From positions 1-23,048 of the forward strand of contig JAHIFH010000046.1 in the NCBI GenBank assembly GCA_018900995.1: a stretch of DNA of 23,048 nucleotides, in the 5' to 3' direction. Positions 19,871 through 23,048 of the stretch are shown one piece after another. The notes beneath the pieces are model-generated. The model saw only the letters and a list, made by a program, of their open reading frames with translations, had not been told where the DNA came from and searched no databases. A program made the translations under genes and the position numbers. The first letter of the stretch is position 1; every line of letters begins with the position of its first letter. This DNA is from Patescibacteria group bacterium (lineage in GTDB: Bacteria; Patescibacteriota; Microgenomatia; PFEM01; JAHIFH01).

Positions 19871-21108
19871 TTTCCTCGCCAGGCTCGCCAAAGAACAAAA
19901 GCAATAACAAAATAATAGCCTGTGACCCACCACAAGGATAAACTTTTTATCTGGAAGTTAATCCAGGGCAGTTCGCCAAATCCTTCAATCAGCTTAACAA
20001 AATAAGTTAAAGGCAACCACAAAAACCAAGCTAGCACTTGAGCGATTGGTCTGATAAAAAATCCAAAAAGAGCCACAATCCCACCTAAATTCATCAAAAT
20101 GGGAATTAGCGGTAAAATCAGGGCGTTGATGAAAGGCGAAAGAAAACTAAGATTGCCAAAGTTTACCAATAAAATGGGTGTCACGCCTATTTGGGCAGAC
20201 AAGGTGGTGGCTAAATCATCACCAAAAACTGGTAAATGGAAAATTCTTTTCTCTTTTAACAAGGGATGAATTAGAAGAATGCCTGCTGTTGCCATCAATG
20301 AAAGCTGAAAACCTATATCAAACAATATCAAAGGCGATATTAATAGCATAATTAAGGCAGCAGTAATTAAAGCAATCAAGCCATCTCTAAGCCTGCCTAA
20401 ATATCCGGCTCCGAAAGCTAAGCTCGCCATAATCGCCGCTCTAACTACTGGTGGCTCGGCACCAACCATCAAGGTATAAAAAATCACACCTAAAAAAGCA
20501 AAAATCAAAGCTTTTTTCCGACTAACAAACCAGACTAAGGCAGAAACAAGAAAACCAGCAACTACGGAAAGATTGTATCCAGAAGCAACAATAATATGAA
20601 GTGTGCCTGTTTCCCGCAGATTTTTCAGGAATTTTTCCGGCATTTCTTTTTTTGTTCCCAAAAGAATTCCATTTAACAGGCTCGACTGTGGTTCTGGTAA
20701 AAGTTGCTCAATTGTATTTTCTAACTGACCCCTAAAATAATAAAGTTTCTTTTTAAAATTAGAAAACAAAGTCGGTCTTTGCGCCTTCTCTATCTCACGA
20801 ATGGTTGGAAAATAAGCATAATATTGAGTCTGGAAAGAGTTTGTCACTCTCTTTTCAAATTTGCCAGTAACTTCTAATAAATCACCATAAATATAGCCTG
20901 GATAACGGTCGGTCTTTAATAAAATCGGACCTAAGGAAATGTTCTGGTATGAACCCTTTAGATATGGTTGTTGAGTTATCCTGCCGCGGAGCGTGATGAC
21001 GCTATTTTCTGGAATCTTCAGGCTCGAGACTAATTGGAGGCGAAAAAAGTAAACGGAGATTACGACAATCAAAAGTAGACAGACAAAGGCTTTTTGGGCA
21101 GGTTTCAT
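19840..21108 (-). CDS. comEC: ComEC/Rec2 membrane channel part
   Basis: 422 residues. An N-terminal membrane segment and a DUF4131-like OB-type region (about 30-115, VITLRGRITQQPYLKGSYQN) precede the competence domain. That domain starts with LLNGILLGTKKEMPEKFLKN, LRETGTLHIIVASGYNLSVV and EPPVVRAAIMASLAFGAGYLG and continues through about eight membrane spans. It would form the inner-membrane channel for single-stranded DNA in natural transformation. It ends after the last span, without the beta-lactamase domain, which is in the next ORF. Its ATG abuts the comEA stop (TAGATG). Confidence 0.92.
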   Translation of the reverse strand: MKPAQKAFVCLLLIVVISVYFFRLQLVSSLKIPENSVITLRGRITQQPYLKGSYQNISLGPILLKTDRYPGYIYGDLLEVTGKFEKRVTNSFQTQYYAYFPTIREIEKAQRPTLFSNFKKKLYYFRGQLENTIEQLLPEPQSSLLNGILLGTKKEMPEKFLKNLRETGTLHIIVASGYNLSVVAGFLVSALVWFVSRKKALIFAFLGVIFYTLMVGAEPPVVRAAIMASLAFGAGYLGRLRDGLIALITAALIMLLISPLILFDIGFQLSLMATAGILLIHPLLKEKRIFHLPVFGDDLATTLSAQIGVTPILLVNFGNLSFLSPFINALILPLIPILMNLGGIVALFGFFIRPIAQVLAWFLWLPLTYFVKLIEGFGELPWINFQIKSLSLWWVTGYYFVIAFVLWRAWRGKWNLKEPRLF

Positions 21109-21678
21109 CTAAAACACAGTAATTTCGTCTTTAATTTTCTCGAAGACATTAGAAGGAATAACTTTCTTGGTGAGAAGTTCGTCAATTGAAGAGTAGGGAC
21201 GGTTGTCAATAATATCCTTTGCTCGCACTTCGCCAATTCCCCAAAGAGTATCTAGTTCCGACGTAGAAGCAGTGTTGATGTTAATTTTTCCAGAAACCAC
21301 TGTTTCCTCGCCCGCTACTTCCCCGCTCTCCATCTGACTAGGTATATAAACCTTCTGAGCATCTTCTAATTTCTGGGCTAAATTCAAATTCTTTTCTATC
21401 CATTCCCGGTCCGCTCCCGCTGACAATCCCCCCGCTCTTGCTAGTAAATCCTTGTATCTTGACCCACTGGGCAATTCATAAACGCCAGGTTGTATCACTG
21501 CCCCGGCCAAATCCACCCAAATCGTCCCCTCTTCTTCCCCAGAAATAATCTCAATCTCCGGTTCTTTTTGCTGATAAAAAAAGAGCGTGGTCAAAATCCC
21601 CACGCTCACTAAAAACACACCAATTAAACCTAGAATAACAGGAACTTTATTTTGTTCCCATAAATTTTCCAACTCCAT
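21109..21678 (-). CDS. comEA: ComEA-like DNA receptor (SLBB plus helix-hairpin-helix)
   Basis: 189 residues. One membrane anchor (about 13-35), an SLBB domain (about 53-112: IWVDLAGAVIQPGVYELPSG, ARAGGLSAGAD, KVYIPSQ), a Gly/Glu linker, and a C-terminal helix-hairpin-helix DNA-binding domain. The last has INTASTSELDTLWGIGEVRA and KDIIDNRPYSSIDELL. It binds incoming double-stranded DNA outside the membrane and hands it to ComEC, encoded next. The gene starts 11 bp after the leuS stop, without a visible ribosome site, and is probably part of the leuS operon. Confidence 0.94.
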   Translation of the reverse strand: MELENLWEQNKVPVILGLIGVFLVSVGILTTLFFYQQKEPEIEIISGEEEGTIWVDLAGAVIQPGVYELPSGSRYKDLLARAGGLSAGADREWIEKNLNLAQKLEDAQKVYIPSQMESGEVAGEETVVSGKININTASTSELDTLWGIGEVRAKDIIDNRPYSSIDELLTKKVIPSNVFEKIKDEITVF

Positions 21679-21689
21679 GAGTAGATTTT

Positions 21690-23048
21690 CTAAACCACAA
21701 AATTTATCAATCTTCCGGATACAAAAACAACTTTTTTAATCTTCTTCCCTTTCAAATACTTCGCCACATTCTTTTCTTTCTTCGCCAATTTCTCTACCTG
21801 ATCACTGATCACTGATGCCTGATCACTAACTTCAATTTGCCCTCGCAATTTGCCATTGACTTGAATAACAATGGTGACTCTTTTTTCCTTAATCAATCTC
21901 GGATCATATTTAGGCCATTTCTGTTGGTGAATTGAGAATTTATTTTTCAAAACCTGACACCAAATCTCCTCTGAAATATGAGGAGCAAAAGGGGCTAATA
22001 ATAAAACTAGGGTTTCAATTGCCTCCCGCGAAACTCCCTTTGTTCTTGTCAAGAAGTTGACATATTCCATAATGGCGGCAATGGCAGTGTTGTAGCGTAG
22101 ATTTTGGATGTTTTCGGTTACTTTTTTAATGGTTTGATGAATTACTTTTTTCTCTTCTGGACTGCCTTTAGCCGAAAACTTTTGGGCTAATCGCCAAACC
22201 CGACAAAAAAACCTGTACATTCCCGCAATTCCCCTATCCCGAAAATCGCCGCCCTGATCAAAAGGACCTAAAAACATCAAATAGCATCTTAGTGTATCAG
22301 CGCCGAATTTCTTAATATACTCATCAGGAATAACCAAATTCCCCTTACTTTTACTCATCTTGGCTCCCTCGCTAATCAACAAGCCATGAGCATAAAACCG
22401 CTTAAATGGCTCTTCAAAATTAATCAAACCCAAGTTTTTGAAAACCATAGTTAAAAACCGGGTGTACATTAAATGAAGAACAGCGTGCTCATGTCCGCCA
22501 ATGTACATATCTACTGGCAGCCATTTCTTAATCCGCTTTTTATCAAAAGCAACGTCTTTTTTATCAGTCGAGGTGTAGCGGAAGAAATACCAAGCAGAAT
22601 CCAAGAAAGTATCGGAAACATCAGTTTCCCGCTTAGCTGGACCCTTACACTTTGGACATTTTGTTTTAACCCAATCCTTAGCTTGAGCCAAAGGCGATTT
22701 ACCTACTCCTTTAGGTTGATAATTCTCGATATAAGGCAACTTGACCGGCAAGTCTTTTTCTGGTACTGGTTGCCAACCACACTTAGAACAATTAATCATG
22801 GGAATTGGTGGCCCCCAATAGCGCTGACGAGAAATACACCAATCACGAAGGCGATATTGGGTTTGCTTCTTAGCAACACCTTTTTCCTTTAACCAAGCAG
22901 TAATCTTTTTAATCCCCTGCTCAACCAACAAGCCATTAAACTGCCCGGAATTAACCAATTTCCCCTCGCCATCATAAGCTTCTTTTTTGATATTGCCTCC
23001 GCTTATCACTTTAACAATGGACAACTTATGCTCTTTAGCAAATTCCCA
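21690..23048 (-). CDS. leuS: Leucyl-tRNA synthetase, C-terminal part (gene runs off the window)
   Basis: 452 codons are present, about half of a typical ~800-residue enzyme; the frame stays open to the window edge, starting WEFAKEHK from the editing domain. Visible landmarks are RLRDWCISRQRYWGPPIPM, a Cys4 zinc-type element (NCSKCGWQP and KCPKCKGP), and DTFLDSAWYFFRYTS. The KMSKS motif in ISEGAKMSKSKGN is followed by the anticodon-binding domain and IVIQVNGKLRGQIEV. The HIGH motif lies outside. It charges tRNA-Leu. A TTG at 23024 is not a start. A short heptamer repeat lies within the C-terminal domain. Confidence 0.95.
   Translation of the reverse strand, partial: WEFAKEHKLSIVKVISGGNIKKEAYDGEGKLVNSGQFNGLLVEQGIKKITAWLKEKGVAKKQTQYRLRDWCISRQRYWGPPIPMINCSKCGWQPVPEKDLPVKLPYIENYQPKGVGKSPLAQAKDWVKTKCPKCKGPAKRETDVSDTFLDSAWYFFRYTSTDKKDVAFDKKRIKKWLPVDMYIGGHEHAVLHLMYTRFLTMVFKNLGLINFEEPFKRFYAHGLLISEGAKMSKSKGNLVIPDEYIKKFGADTLRCYLMFLGPFDQGGDFRDRGIAGMYRFFCRVWRLAQKFSAKGSPEEKKVIHQTIKKVTENIQNLRYNTAIAAIMEYVNFLTRTKGVSREAIETLVLLLAPFAPHISEEIWCQVLKNKFSIHQQKWPKYDPRLIKEKRVTIVIQVNGKLRGQIEVSDQASVISDQVEKLAKKEKNVAKYLKGKKIKKVVFVSGRLINFVV
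21799..21826 (+). repeat. Four tandem heptamers TGATCAC inside leuS
   Basis: Units are TGATCAC, TGATCAC, TGATGCC, TGATCAC. On the coding strand they give SDQASVISDQ in the C-terminal domain of LeuRS. The 28-bp array is a multiple of seven, not of three, so unit gain or loss would shift the frame unless three units change together. Confidence 0.75.

Overview
The window looks like part of a small-genome bacterium of the Candidate Phyla Radiation (Patescibacteria), most like Microgenomates. The clues are moderately low GC, short intergenic spaces, a minimal household gene set, lysine-rich N-terminal extensions on translation proteins, a two-ORF ComEC, and a surface protein with a Ser-Pro linker. 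The phylum is an inference; no marker comparison was run.

Layout. 1-1.8 kb: tRNA-Tyr and a TMTC-like membrane/TPR protein on the minus strand. 1.8-8.6 kb: the ribosomal/transcription cluster rpmG - secE - nusG - rplK - rplA - rplJ - rplL on the plus strand, interrupted twice. Between rpmG and secE sit a Ser/His signal peptidase, a DNRLRE surface protein and a decayed rnhB. Between rplA and rplJ sit two unrecognised genes and a leftover second copy of the rplA 3' end. rplJ has a leader that reads as an antiterminator/terminator switch. 8.6-11.0 kb: an accessory segment bounded by a perfect 76-bp direct repeat. Each repeat precedes a small excisionase-type HTH gene; the left copy has lost its -10, start and helix-turn-helix, the right copy is intact. 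Between them lie a truncated radical-SAM-like gene, a coiled-coil ORF, a Gre-like factor and a small Cys-rich ORF. rpoBC does not follow rplL within this window. 11.0-15.8 kb: a WecG/TagA glycosyltransferase, an AT-rich gap, mreB, a PEGA-domain membrane protein, tRNA-Arg, tRNA-Pro and a primary-type sigma factor. 15.8-23.0 kb: a tight minus-strand operon, leuS (partial) - comEA - comEC membrane part - comEC-type metallo-beta-lactamase - argS - M16 peptidase.

Two initiation styles coexist. Many native genes have a TGn-TAAAAT or TGn-TATAAT extended -10 element only 7-11 nt before the ATG and no Shine-Dalgarno, which implies leaderless mRNAs. The sigma factor encoded here keeps the His and Glu that read TGn in E. 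coli sigma70. Two cassette-like genes (2161 and 6542) instead have -35/-10 promoters, 5' leaders, strong purine-rich ribosome sites, GTG starts and different codon use.

The observations most worth following are the leaderless promoter class, the 76-bp repeat/HTH pair with its accessory module, the rplJ attenuator, the duplicated rplA end and the rnhB remnant lacking its catalytic N-terminus. No CRISPR array, integrase, transposase or replication origin was recognised.
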